From: Aplysia californica | Lineage: Eukaryota > Mollusca > Gastropoda > Aplysiida > Aplysiidae | NCBI RefSeq assembly: GCF_000002075.1 | Contig: NW_004798476.1 | Span: 69,058-133,057 of the forward strand | Direction of reading: 5' to 3' | Length of the DNA stretch: 64,000 nucleotides | In this document: one piece after another, positions 1-11,449 of the stretch | Layout of the letters: each line of letters begins with the position of its first letter | Position numbering within the stretch: position 1 is the first letter of the stretch | Notes under the pieces: generated by a model | What the model was told of the DNA's origin: nothing | Database searches by the model: none | The model's input: the letters and a program-made list of their open reading frames with translations, nothing else | Made by a program: the position numbers and the translations under genes

Positions 1-360
1 AGAAGGGTTCATCCCGCACAGATGTACATTTGTCTGATTGAATGGAGCATTGGTGCGAGCGTTGTATAATTTGTAATGTGTACTTTGCTGTGTTGTTGCT
101 GAATGTTGTATGTTGATGTACTGGTATAGCCTATATATCCACCTAAAATTTCTCTCGTGGATCCATCAAATTTATCTTATCATATATAAATATCTCTTAT
201 CATGGATGCCTTTTATCAACAATTCTTTCTTGTGTTTCTATTTTCCAACAGGTGCTTTCTTCACTCTTTCGAATATAGGCATTTGTGTTGCAGATCTGCA
301 CATACACCTACGAGTAGGCCAACCTTGCGGCAATGAAAGAGACTCGTCCATCTCTAGCGC

Positions 361-471
361 AGAAATTGTTTTCGTTGTTATCGTCTTGAGAAAGTGTCTA
401 GTGTCAAATGTAACAAGTGTGGAAAAAACTTCTGTTTTAATAGCACAAGAAACTGTCTTCTTTTAGATCAT
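361..471 (+). pseudogene. piggyBac-like C-terminal Cys-rich domain remnant
   Basis: A short stretch reads RNCFRCYRLEKVSSVKCNK followed by a further C-x4-C-x6-C-x4-H run. The C-x2-C ... C-x2-C-x4-C ... C-x4-H spacing is that of the cysteine-rich tail that ends piggyBac/PGBD transposases. No catalytic core is visible upstream and the preceding sequence in the same frame has a stop, so this is at best a fragment of a dead transposon. It lies antisense in the region 3' of the last readable MARF1 exon. An unrelated small zinc-binding motif is the alternative. Confidence 0.4.
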
Positions 472-479
472 CCAGCTAA

Positions 480-1768
480 TGAGTATGAGTAATGTTTTTT
501 TTGTATTCAATGACATACTCTAGGTGGAAATATATGCACAAATGTTTTCGTCACTATTTTTCAACTCAAGTTTTAATTTTTCTAGCATCACAGTTGGTTT
601 ATAAACCTTTTAGATGATGAATTCTCTTCTTTTATTGTCAAATAATGTGATTTGAATGTTTTTGTAGAAATATCATAGCCTAATATTGGCACAATGGGAG
701 TAATCAGAGAATTTTGTGAAAAATCTATTTTCGGTAACAATTATCTCCAAAATACATCTAATTTTCCATGTGCCACCTAAGTGTTCATATGGGTCCTAAA
801 TTATTCATTCTTTGTCTGTCATGAGCAGAAATGGACATTCTTTTAGAATATCAATCAATTTTGGGCCAATCTGATCATATTTTTTTTTTTCCTTCTTTAT
901 GTTTGTCAGTTTCATGTAAAAATGTGTGCGCAATCTATTTTTAGTAACAGTTAAAGTAGGTCACCAATGAAAGCAGACATAAAAAAATTAATTGTTATTA
1001 TTTTACTGTATTCTACATTCAATTTCCTTTACATAGATACATAATAAGCCTGGGTATAGTACTAGACTTACTCACAGCAGGGCAAAGATCTGAAGAGGTT
1101 GTGAATCAACACAATTTTCTCAAAAAGTGGCGAACCCGAGAGAGTTAAAACAAAAACCAACAAACCGTGGCGCGAAAGGGGAACGAATTTATAGTGGCAA
1201 AGTCTACGAAAATGACTCCCCTTTCGCCCAACGGATGGCGATGAACAAGTTCATTGTTGTCTGTTGCGTGGTGTGTCAACATACAAACTGTGGAAATATT
1301 AAGTTATATGGAGATTTCAACTGCACTGACTCTTCCACGAAAAGTGACGCAAAAAATACATTCCTTTCCATTGGTTTCCAAGCACCGAGGACCATTAGAG
1401 AGGACAATGTATCCTTAATTAAGAAACATACTGCACCCTAATTTAGTCAGTTCACCAAATATCGGCATGTTTTGCAGCAATATTTGTTCGTTTGAGTCAA
1501 GAGAAGCACATCATCACAATAATGATAATTTAGTGAAAGGAAGAAAATAAGGTGAACTGAAACGAAAGAGGGACAAAAATGAAGCATTATTTGTACAGAG
1601 CTATTATTTATATAGCGTAGCGTATAATAAGATGTACATGTAACCTCAGAACCATTTTATGTATGCGTTGTATTAGTCATTGTACAAAAAAACTTCACAT
1701 CTCTGAAAAGTATCAGGCTAATTTTCTTTCTTTTTCTTTGAGAAATGGCTGCAGACATTTTAACTCAC
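480..1768. other. Non-coding stretch, probably MARF1 intron
   Basis: No gene could be supported. A 104-residue open frame at 1127-1441 has no recognisable domain. An inverted repeat (GCGAAAGGGGA at about 1176 with TCCCCTTTCGCC at about 1217) is the only local structure noticed. Confidence 0.4.
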
Positions 1769-1935
1769 CTCTCTAGCAATTCCGGAGTCTCAAATTTGAG
1801 CACAGCAAAGATTGGACCAATGGAGATGACTTTTCCCCCACAGTTGTTGGAATGCATCTTGAGTATAGTCCGCACTCGCTCCAGGGGCTCATCCTTGTTG
1901 TAGCCGGTTACCACCAGTACAGGATCCTTCAGCTC
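1769..1935 (-). CDS. MARF1: MARF1 exon, first RRM
   Basis: Minus-strand exon between acceptor TTATTACCAG and donor GTGAGT. It starts in phase 0 with [13 protein letters not shown] and runs through [20 protein letters not shown] to ELLER, ending two bases into a codon. The NCGGKV...I segment is the diagnostic match to the MARF1 RRM. Confidence 0.85.
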
Positions 1936-4900
1936 CTGGTAATAAGGACAGACCCACCGGAACCGGCCGCAGCCACAGAACCAGGAGTATACACGATGCT
2001 TTAATGCAGTGCATAAGTAGTAACCCCTGCTGACTCTTGCTTCAATCTATCCAGTGGCCTCTTAAAGTTAAAACTTTTTTTCTTCAAAAGCAATGTACCC
2101 TGCCATGCAACATGTTGAACCTGTTCGGCTAAAATTCAATTAATCCCTCAGAGCAAGACCACCTCTCTATAAAAATCTTCTAATATGTGAATACCAATGT
2201 TTCAACTCGGTGGAACCACTGTTTTTCAAGCAATACCAATGTTTCAACTCGGAGGAACCACTGTTTTTCAAGCAAGACTCTGATGAAAAGTAGATGATTT
2301 ATATTTCTGAAAAGCTTCCACTACACTTTAAACATATGAACAACCATTTAAAATGTCACACGGATGTTTTCTCATCATAATAATAACAATAGAAAAATAA
2401 AGCAAGTGCACATTCATTTAAAATAGAGCTCTCCAAAAACCTATGACTTTGCCATTCATCAGATTAAGACAAAGCAAGACAAAATGAGGAACTTACCAAA
2501 GAGTCAGATGCATCATTCTAATTAAACTGTTTCAAATTAAATTTTTCTTACTTTTTAAAGATTACACAATCTCTCTGAAAACTGTATATTTAACACTTAC
2601 AGAACCATCTGTTACTTGAGTCGCCAGGTTGTAATATGCGCTCACTACCGCTAGCAACTTTAGTCACCAACGCCACCAAGCACACAAAACATAATTAAAC
2701 AACAAACGGACGCACTGTACTGAAGTAAATACTAAAGGAAATCACTCTATGTGATAGCTGAATTAATTTTAAAGCATGTTTCTGTGCTGCCAAGGTTCTT
2801 TTAATTTTTTAAAATTCTACAATGGCTTCAGCATTCTAAATTGGTGCGGTACTTGAGAGTTTTCCACTATATGAGCCTTTAGTACTGCAAATAAAATTCT
2901 TGCTAAAGAGATCATAATCTTAAAAACACTTTGTCCACTGGAAGTAATTTTAGGGGAACTAGCACGACGGTTTGTCGAATGTGAAACTTTATAAAGGATA
3001 CCCAACACGGCTGTTCAGTTCTACTATCCTTGCAGAGCACTTAGTTTAACCCGTCCGCTGACCTCCCGGGGTCATAAATCCCACCTGACATTCGGGCCAC
3101 GCATCGCTTTCTGTGTGACAGCGCTGTTAGCCGATTTTGGGTAGAAAGTCTGTAATTTTCTCATGATTTTAGACCCCTGTAAATGTCCTCTCTTATCTAT
3201 CACTATGGGTGTGTGAGGTATCAAATGAAAGCCCAGACTCTCCACAATAACCCGCATCCTTTAGTTCATTTGCAGGTCTGAGCGTGTACACCCACTACCT
3301 CTGTACTTAACCCAAACTTGTGGTGCACGTATTTCTCAGATTGCTACAAAGATCAGGACTTTTTTCATGCGTGAAATGCAGATCGTTATCATTTATTTAC
3401 CTGCCGTATCAAGAGTCAGTAAGGAGGTTATTTGTGAATAAATTGTCTAGATTCACTGGCAAACTCTAGCAGGACGGCGAGCTTTGTTACTTCACCCTGT
3501 GATAATTTCCCGACCGCTGCACTGCTCCTTGCGGTATTCACCAAAGCACCCGCTTTCACTTTCCCGGATTCTTTATGGACAAGTGTTAGGAGAGTCTTAC
3601 TAGTAGAGTGAAAATGGAACACACCGGAACTACACCTTGTGTGTGTAAAAAAGCTGTAGAACATGCGGGGTGAGAAGTAAAAAGGTTAAGAAGGCAAACC
3701 AGAGCAGATATTTTTGTGTACATTTTAAAATGACTTCCTTATGTTCTATCGCATGAACATGGACACAAATAGTGCAGACACACATCCCTGTGAATTGTGC
3801 AACAAATGTGTACAGCGCATATACCGCTTAAGGAAACAGGTTCTAGAATCAACCCTATCTGCTACACAAAAAAGTATTGAAGAAAGTTTACACAGCTGGA
3901 CACCTTACCATAGTCGACCTCTGATAGTAAACCATTGTCACCAATACTTGAAGCTCCCAGAGTACACAAACATCACAAAACACATTTGTACACACACTGC
4001 AGCTCTTACATCTAACCAAAACATCATAGATGCAGCCCACGCAACCAGACAGAAATCTGATCTATTAAACAGCAGTTATGCTGAAGTACACCACCTCATC
4101 TCTCACACACATAAAATACAAGAAACTGAGTTTGACATTATAGGAACAGCAATTTCTGATATTTGAAACTCTACAGACGAGTATTTCCAAACACAGTCAC
4201 ACCCAAACAACACATATAAGAGCACCACTGTCTGTCTTTTATTAAAAGATATGGATTTGGCCTGGGTTTAATGGGAGAGCAGGGTGGCGAACATGTGCAC
4301 TCCACCATCGAAAAACTGGAGAAGAGGACAGTGGGAATAAAAGGAATAGGAAAACAGTTGAAAGCTGTTATTGAGGCCCACAGACTGCAAAATGCATCCA
4401 CGCTTAGGCAGCAGCTTGGGATTGGATAAAAGAGGAAGACAACTAGCCCGTGGATACAAAGACACTTTTACAATTTATTGTTATGAGTATTCATATGTTA
4501 TGTGTTTGTGAATGTGAAAGCAGCTTTAGATGTGAGGAGACAACGAGGAAAGTCTTGTGTCATGGAATTGGAAAGCAGTGAGTCTTCTACAAGTTCACTA
4601 TTTGTGAAAACTGTGAGGAGACTACGAAAAACCTTTCGTTTCATTAATTGGACAGTTGTAAATCTCCTACAAGTTCCCCATTTCTGAATGAATTAAACCA
4701 AATGTAAGTGTTTCTCAAAGCTCATCATGTCACTGTTGTATACCATTGATTATTTTAGAGATCTGGTGTACACATTTAAAAACATCATAATTTAAAAAAG
4801 TAGACCCACGTAAACATTTTCCCCATAGATGCCCTCAGTTGTGCCCATGTTTTAAAGGGAGCCCTGTTAAGAATATCAATAAAGGTTATTTGCTGTACAG

Positions 4901-7900
4901 TCCAAGAATGCCTGTCTGTTGATAATAATTTCACATTGATTTGTTTATGGGAAAAGCCACGATAAAGCTATCAAACTGTATAAAAATTGTTAAGTCACAA
5001 CAGTTCACTCGTAGAGCAAAGGTCAAAGTGACCTCCATGATCACCTGGGTGAGGCATGACAATCGGGTCAGTTCCTCAGATAACTAAGTGCTCCGTTCTG
5101 GAACAGCCATGCCAAGGCAAGGGCCCTGCAGTAATTTGAGGTAAGTGCAAAATTAGAAGTTAAAGAGAAACATTTTTTAATTCCAGTGTCCCAAGACATA
5201 CAAAATCAACTTCAGCAGGAACAACCACTCCTCAAGAGTCTTTTAAAATATGAAGCAGAATATACATTCTCAATTCAGTAAGAATTCTGACAAAGCACAC
5301 AACAGGTCAGGACAGTTACAATCCTTGCAAGAAATGACATAAAAAATACTTGATTACCTTTGCTCCCGGCCTGTCCGGGAGATCCCTGATCAGCTCCTCA
5401 TAGAGGTAATGTTCCGAAGCACACAGGAGCAGTGCATCACTGACCTGAGACTTGTGTACCAACACAACCTCATATCTTTTACGGTGACGCAAATCCGACA
5501 AGTCAGAGGCAAAGTTCACGTCACCTAAGCCAGGAAAACATTTACATAAGACTTAACTACATGTCATGCAGACAACACAATTGGATTTATCAACAAACTA
5601 CATAAGGTACTGGTAAGTCATGGCAGCACAATAGCATGGACATTTATGTTTTTTTGTTCCTTCTGTTTGTTTGAGACAGAAGCCAAATATCGTCAGCGCT
5701 CCGTTGGAACCTCGTTAACACAATTTTTTAAATTTTACATTAGGAGAGACCAAAAAAATTGTCCAACATTGTTCATATTAACACTAAGGCAATCAAATTT
5801 TGTCCATGTATTCTGGTGAGCCTAAGACAAAATCCTGCAAAGTACATGTTTTCCTTGAGCGCATTATGCGCAAACAGAGTTGACGACAAAATACCCCTTG
5901 GTTAGAGAGGTTCAATGAACCTGCTAAGAGGTTGAAACAGAACAATATGCAGCTTTCAGTTGCTCCAGTCTACCCACACTATATTTGGGTTGTTTCCAAA
6001 AGCACATTCTAAAATGCTCTAAGTCTAAGTCATTCTATGATGTCCCAATGGCCAGCTTGTGAGCTATTATACATTTTGTGTGAGTGAAATTTTTTTTTCC
6101 TTCCTCAACACATCAAGTGAAATCAATAAATAAAGTGAACAAGTGGAGGGAGATAGCGAGGCTCACAGACCCGAGTCTTCAACCAGTGCCCTTCAATAAC
6201 CACGCTATATCGCATTAGCCAGATTCATCAGATCAAAATTGTGTCCTTATGGTGAAAGTGAAGTCCGCACAAAATTTAAAGTGTGTTTTCGAGCATTTGC
6301 AGTTTGAATCTGGATTAAATATTCACAGTTTATACAATTGTGTATCAAGGTATCTGGAACCTTTTGGTGTAAAACACAAAAAAAGATTTCCGTGGAAATT
6401 CGAGACATGGCGCACCGGCAGTGGAATTTTAGTTGCCGCGGGGGGTTCCCTGCCGGGCGCCTTATCACGTCGGGGTCACAGGGGTCAGCTCCCTGTCACC
6501 GCTTTGTCTGGGCCGACTTAATTTTTGGTACTTTTCAACGTACAATTTTAGGTGTATCCTTGTATTTATGGTAATTCTCATTTAGTGCACCCAAAGCACA
6601 CATTTCTGCTTTTGATACTCAAAAAAAGAACGGACGTTGTAACTTGTCTTGTTATTTCGTTAGACGCGCTGGAGTCGGCAATGCTAAATTGTTGGGGGGT
6701 TTTGGACTGGCGTGAATGAAAAAAAATCAATACAAAAAAAAAGGCCTCGACTAAATCTGTCGAACTTTTGGAACATGAACGACATAGCTTTGGTGCAGAT
6801 ACTCAGAAAAGATGGTATCTGCGCATATAACAGAAAGCTGTAATTTTGCAACTTTATCCATCGGGCACACAATTTGCTATGAAGTAATTCCTCCAAATAC
6901 AACTTTATGTGTCTAATATAATCGTGAATATTCGCACATTTTCTCGAAAGTTCATAAAAGTTACCATGAAGTTTCTGTATGAAAAGTACAGATCGATTTT
7001 AGTGCCAGAATACATCTTCAATGTACAACTCGAACAGTATCTATTACCCTCCAGAAATTCCTTACTTTTCTTAACCTTAAACTTAAAACACTAAGTCTAG
7101 GTTTTGTAAGTTGACTGAATAATAGGGTTGACTTCTCGTAATTGGGTTATAAGAATAATTTCTTGCTTTCCAGGGACACTGAATCAGCACCAGACTTTTC
7201 CAGCTTTTTTTTCGTTTCTATGACCATTTGCAATAACAGACAATGTGACTGATTTCTTTACATTCATTATTGTGTCTGCGCATATTTCCGACACAAAAAC
7301 TAAGAATGAATGTGTTAGCTGTCATTATTTTTACTCCATACAAGAAGTTTATCTCTACCCATGTATTTACACTGTTTTGTGGGTTTTTTAAATCGCTTAT
7401 ATTATATCTTTTTAGTTGTGTGCAGGCTGCCACAGACACAGCATGATTCATGAACAAACGCAGAGTAACTTTCTCTTGTTTAATAGTAAAATAAAAGCTA
7501 ACGCTGATCGTCTTTAGTTAAAAAATGCAGATGTGCATCTTTCTTTTCTTATAACTTGACTATTTCTACTCGCGCAGATTTAAGATTTCACATGGTAAAA
7601 GACATGATTTTCGTAGTCAGTTAAACACAGATTTTGGCAAGATCTGTCAAGCCTTTTTAAAATTAATAATCATTTATTCATAAGTTTGTAACTAAAATAG
7701 GACAAATTGGGTACTCTACAAACACTTGTCTAGAACAAAAACTAAGGCACAGAAATTAACCATTCTAAAGCAAATAAATCTCAAGACATTGAGCTTTTAG
7801 TACATCCACGTAATGGTTTGCTGTGTGGGATGGGGAAGAAGTTATATAGTTTTAAACATAGTCAAAAATGCTAACTTCCTAACCGACAGCGGCAAAGTCG

Positions 7901-9318
7901 CTTCAGGGCTCATTAACACCGTGACCCCGAGCCGGGGAGCTCCGGCGGGCTGCTGAGTCACGCTAACTAAAAGTAACAGAATCAGGCGAAAAGTGACGCC
8001 GTGGAGATAGTAGGTTCCATTAGAGCACAGACTATATATATGATATAAGAATACACATGTACTTTCAATAGCTTGCAGAGACATGAGAACAAACAATTAG
8101 AAACAGTCATACTCCACTTGGATTTGAAACTCAAAAATCAAACAGAAAACATGATACTTTTAGGAGCAGGTAGAAAGGAAAAGTTCAGTGCAGGGAGCAT
8201 GGAGCAATGGCAACAACTGAGTAGTAAAATATAACACAGGGTTTATGTTTTGTAATTAGGAAAAAGCCTTCAAGTGTTTCTTCTTACAATGACAACTCTG
8301 GTATTTTTGCCTCCTCTTAAGTGAAAAAAACCTGTTCTTTAAAAATGCTTATACAATCGAAACATGTCCTGATAAATTCTGTCTGTGTTTAAATGAAATT
8401 CCCTACTTTGGACACCTTTTTCTTTGTCACAGTCTACCAACTCTATTCCTCCCTGTATACATGACTAACGGTTATTTAACCTCATTTGGATGATAATAAT
8501 GGCAATACATAATATTATGTTAGCATTTACCAAGCCCCCTATACTGTCCTTTTCTAATAATTTTTTTTTTCCGAATAATTTGAAAAAACCATACTTGAAA
8601 TAAGAACAACTTTGGTGCCAGGTGGGTGGGAATCCGAGAATCGACGTAAACTCTGGCGAATTTTATCATCAGCTGCATTTTTGGCTGTTGCATTGATATG
8701 TACCACATTAATCTGTAAGAAAAAAAAATTAACAACAAAATTGAGACAACATTTAAACATGAAACAGGCAATTAATATCTTTACAGAACCATCAGGCTCA
8801 ACAGTTACAACAAAAAAGTTCAGGACATGAAATTCATGGAGAACATTATATTATTTTTTCAATTTCCAGAGATCTGTCCCTTTCTCTACAGCTTTCATAT
8901 ACTTAAAATCAACAGTGTTTAGATAATTTAGGTGGCCGGTTTTATTATCCCTTCAAGAACAATCTATCAACATTGTCACACAAAAATTTGATCATTGAAG
9001 AAATTAAAAGAACCAGAAATCTAACATGATGTTAAATATTGCTTCTTTCTCATAGCTATCTGTAAAGAGAGTGTAAAATTACGATAAATGGGAAAAAGAA
9101 ACAAAACCAAAGACAACTTACCTGTCCATCATTTAAATCTTTGATTGTTGCATCAGATTCTTTGTTGATGTCACAAACACATATGAACTCGGCTTCCCGG
9201 CAGTTCGTAAAAAAGAGTTCCCGAATACGCTCTATAATTTTGAGTGCTGACTTTCCTTTGGGGACACAGCAATTCTCTATGTCCCAAAATACTCCCACTG
9301 GTTTTAAAGCACTCATGC
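1769..9318 (-). CDS. MARF1: MARF1 (meiosis regulator and mRNA stability factor 1), partial gene, four exons
   Basis: MARF1 is an RNA-binding endoribonuclease that controls transcript and retrotransposon RNA levels in animal oocytes and interacts with decapping factors. Four exons on the minus strand, 9318-9122, 8712-8595, 5524-5358 and 1935-1769, join in phase with GT/AG borders into about 215 residues. They cover the NYN/PIN-like ribonuclease domain ([58 protein letters not shown]) and then an RRM (VLVVTGYN ... [20 protein letters not shown]). The order and motifs match vertebrate MARF1 from memory, including the acidic residues of VFWDIEN and DVNF expected in the active site. The N-terminal part before the NYN domain, and the second RRM and LOTUS repeats after it, were not found; the latter should lie beyond the left edge. 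Introns of 0.4, 3.1 and 3.4 kb carry repeats. The assignment is strong; completeness is not. Confidence 0.9.
1936..3740. other. MARF1 intron, nothing further supported
   Basis: AT-rich intronic DNA. A 25-bp phrase around AATGTTTCAACTCGG is repeated side by side at about 2195 and 2232. Short open frames on the minus strand at 2817-3664 show no recognisable domain. Confidence 0.4.
3741..4440 (+). pseudogene. Degraded transposase-like gene, C-terminal part (EQGGE motif)
   Basis: A 141-residue frame (3741-4166) begins with a CELCNKC zinc-like motif and is followed, after breaks, by a frame reading [19 protein letters not shown] and then [20 protein letters not shown]. The [16 protein letters not shown] run matches the C-terminus of large multi-copy uncharacterised proteins in cnidarians and molluscs that behave like transposon genes. 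At least one stop and one frameshift separate the two parts, so it is not functional. It lies antisense in a MARF1 intron. The superfamily is uncertain; a KDZ-like transposase is one possibility. Confidence 0.45.
4441..5357. other. MARF1 intron, no gene seen
   Basis: Contains a partly repeated phrase (GTGAAAACTGTGAGGAGACTACG-like, 4510-4630). No coding signal beyond chance open frames. Confidence 0.35.
5358..5524 (-). CDS. MARF1: MARF1 exon, C-terminal half of NYN domain
   Basis: Exon between acceptor TGGCTTAG and donor GTAATC. It completes a split Ser codon from the previous exon and reads [20 protein letters not shown], then [12 protein letters not shown] and [14 protein letters not shown], ending in phase 0. 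DVNF carries a conserved acidic residue of the NYN fold. Confidence 0.88.
5525..8594. other. MARF1 intron, no gene seen
   Basis: About 3.1 kb of AT-rich DNA. GC-rich patches at 6410-6500 and 7880-7965 (rich in CCGGGG-like strings) look like pieces of mobile DNA, but no family, ends or duplication could be defined. Confidence 0.35.
8595..8712 (-). CDS. MARF1: MARF1 exon, middle of NYN domain
   Basis: Exon between acceptor TTTTCTTACAG and donor GTATGG. It reads [20 protein letters not shown] then [19 protein letters not shown] and ends one base into the next codon, which is completed at 5524. [13 protein letters not shown] is nearly invariant in MARF1. Confidence 0.9.
9122..9318 (-). CDS. MARF1: MARF1 exon, start of NYN domain
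   Basis: Exon between acceptor TGTTTTCCAG and donor GTAAGT. After two bases of a split codon it reads [16 protein letters not shown], then [15 protein letters not shown] and ends DLNDGQ in phase 0. The leading partial codon shows that a further upstream exon exists; it was not recognised, so the Met here need not be the start codon. Confidence 0.9.
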
Positions 9319-9374
9319 CTGGAAAACAAAAAAAAAAGTTTATGAAATAGGTAGACATTCAATGCAATAAAAAT

Positions 9375-9790
9375 TCAGAATGTATGTTTAAGAGCTGGAA
9401 AGAACAATTGAGGCGACAGAGTTGTGGTTCATAAGACACATGCTCCATATCCCAACGACAGCTAGAAAAACAAATGAAGAAATCTTGGTTGAAGCAAATT
9501 GCAGACAACAGCATATGACGAATATACGAAAGGCGATATTCATTGGACACAACAATGCGGGAAGAAGCATTGGAGAATAAATTATATTGTAACAACAGGC
9601 AAGTTTGATGGAAAGAGAGGCAGAGGCAGAGGCAGACAGAGGGAAAAGATACTGGACAGGTTGACAACAGGGCTGGGAACAGCGAGAACGACAGACACCA
9701 TCGCTGCAAAGCAAGACAGAGTGAAGTGGAGGCCCATGATGGCCCACACCAGGCAGCAAGGCACCGTAATGATGATGATGTTAATGAGCA
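9375..9790 (+). mobile_element. LINE 3' end (non-LTR retrotransposon)
   Basis: Plus-strand frames read WFIRHMLHIPTTARKTNEE, then VTTGKFDGKRGRGRGRQREK and end in an ATGATGATGATG tail. This is the usual C-terminus of RTE/Jockey-type LINE polyproteins (TARKTNEE ... TGK.GKRGRGRQ ...). The piece is 5'-truncated and frameshifted. It lies just upstream of the first readable MARF1 exon, in antisense. Confidence 0.7.
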
Positions 9791-10084
9791 AAATATATAC
9801 AGATTTCTTTTTCAGAAAAGATTATAAGATGTAAATTAGGAGTGTACATATCACTCTATCAGCGATCTTTTTGATCAGAAGGAAGATGATGATAAAGAAT
9901 TTATTACACATGAGTTATCGTGGGAGAACATGATTAATACTACGAGTGAAATTGCCAAGTTGTAATCACGAGTTTCAACAAGTGATTACAAAGCAATTTC
10001 ACAAGTGGGATAAATCATGGTCTACCACTATAACGAGTGAAATAAATGTTTTATACCATACTGAAATTAGCTGACGAAATAGAT

Positions 10085-10665
10085 CTAGACCTACAAAGTT
10101 AAAATGACCAGCCAAGTGGACAAGAGGATCCATTTAAGAGTCTGAAAACAAAACGTTCTTGTAGTTATGAATGATCTGGGGTTCAAAAGGAAAGAATATA
10201 GGTTGATTTCAAAATGTTTTGTTCTCAAACCTACACAATGGTATTCAAAACTATCAAATAAGCTTATAGCAGGTAATATAATTTTATGTAAAATCAAGCT
10301 CATTTGAAAGATTTTGTACAGAAAAAAAGGAAGTCTTGTTTCTTGGTTATCCTTTCGAGTTCCTCATGTCTTAGTGGGTCAATTTGTTCAAATTTCATTG
10401 GACAAACACCCAGAGCTACCAACTTCGCATGTTTCAAATGAGGCATACGCCTTGGTTTACAACAAACGCAGATGGTTCTAGAAGTACGAGCACACAACGC
10501 ACACCAACTCAAGCAGACTGACGCACACATACTTGAGCTTCGAGAATGCGGGACACAGCTATCCACGGGTAGTGCTCGGCACACATGCGCTGAGCCAGTG
10601 CCAGACTGATGCGGGACCGGATGGAAAGCGAAGTGCAAAAATATGCTTATCGAGGAACATAATCC
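10085..10665 (-). repeat. Dispersed repeat R1, copy 1
   Basis: Minus-strand copy of a repeat of about 580 bp also seen at 15100-15680 and, more diverged, at 21050-21750. Shared landmarks are CGTCAGTCTGCTTGAG, AAGTTGGTAGCTCT, CCAATGAAAT and a segment encoding IDPLRHEELERI. This copy keeps an open frame from 10638 to 10300. No known domain was recognised and no ends were defined. Confidence 0.6.
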
Positions 10666-11109
10666 CGACTACCGGGGGATAGGGGTTAATCATAGATTAT
10701 AATCATTGACTAGGGTTATCCAGAGCGAGCAATGGGAGTGCCCAGTGCAACGTGCTTAGTCCAACAGCGGACAGTACAAACGTCAAATCATCTTACGATT
10801 CATCAAAGTCAACTATTTCGACTATAAAGTGTTAGATAAATTAACTACTTTTCCCCTTTCACTTTGATAGTTTTAGCCATTTTATGAACATTTTTAGAGA
10901 GGAATTTCATAACGGGTGACTAATATGAAGCAGAGAAGAAAAGAAGGTAAGGGTTAAGGTTAGTGTTTGGGGTAGGGGTATGTGTAGGGGTATGCAGGGA
11001 TGCCAACCTACAATGAAAGCTTTTAGTGAGATCTAAGTAAAGTTTTAGTGAAATTTGAATTTTTTTTAATGAGACTGCTGAACGGACGGTAATATGTATA
11101 TTATGTATA

Positions 11110-11310
11110 TTATTCGTACATACATTATATCCAGTCAACAACATGTCAGTGTGGCATTGGGGTCTAGTGTGACTAAAGTATTTCATTCTGTTCTCACCTC
11201 TTTATATTTTCCCCTCATCATATTATACTAAACAGTCTAACACTATATAAAAATGAATCCTGCTTTGGGCCTGTGAAGGCTGTCAAGAACCAATCTGGAT
11301 GTCATAATCG
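11110..11310 (+). repeat. Dispersed repeat R2, copy 1
   Basis: Sequence containing ATATCCAGTCAACAACATGT and AATGAATCCTG closely matches 18865-19050. Class unknown; the second copy lies inside the element at 18496-19942. Confidence 0.5.
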
Positions 11311-11449
11311 ACATTACAAACGTGAAGAACAAAAATTATGGCTCAAACTCAAAGTAGAGTAATAACTGAACTGGCTCAAGTAGACCTACACTCAGTGTGA
11401 GAGTTGTAAAAATTGAGGGACGACACGACGCACTCATACCCACTGGCAC

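Noticed and set aside
10085-10665. R1 as a solo LTR
   Set aside because: No TG..CA ends, primer-binding site or target duplication could be shown, and no retrovirus-like gene is visible anywhere in the window.
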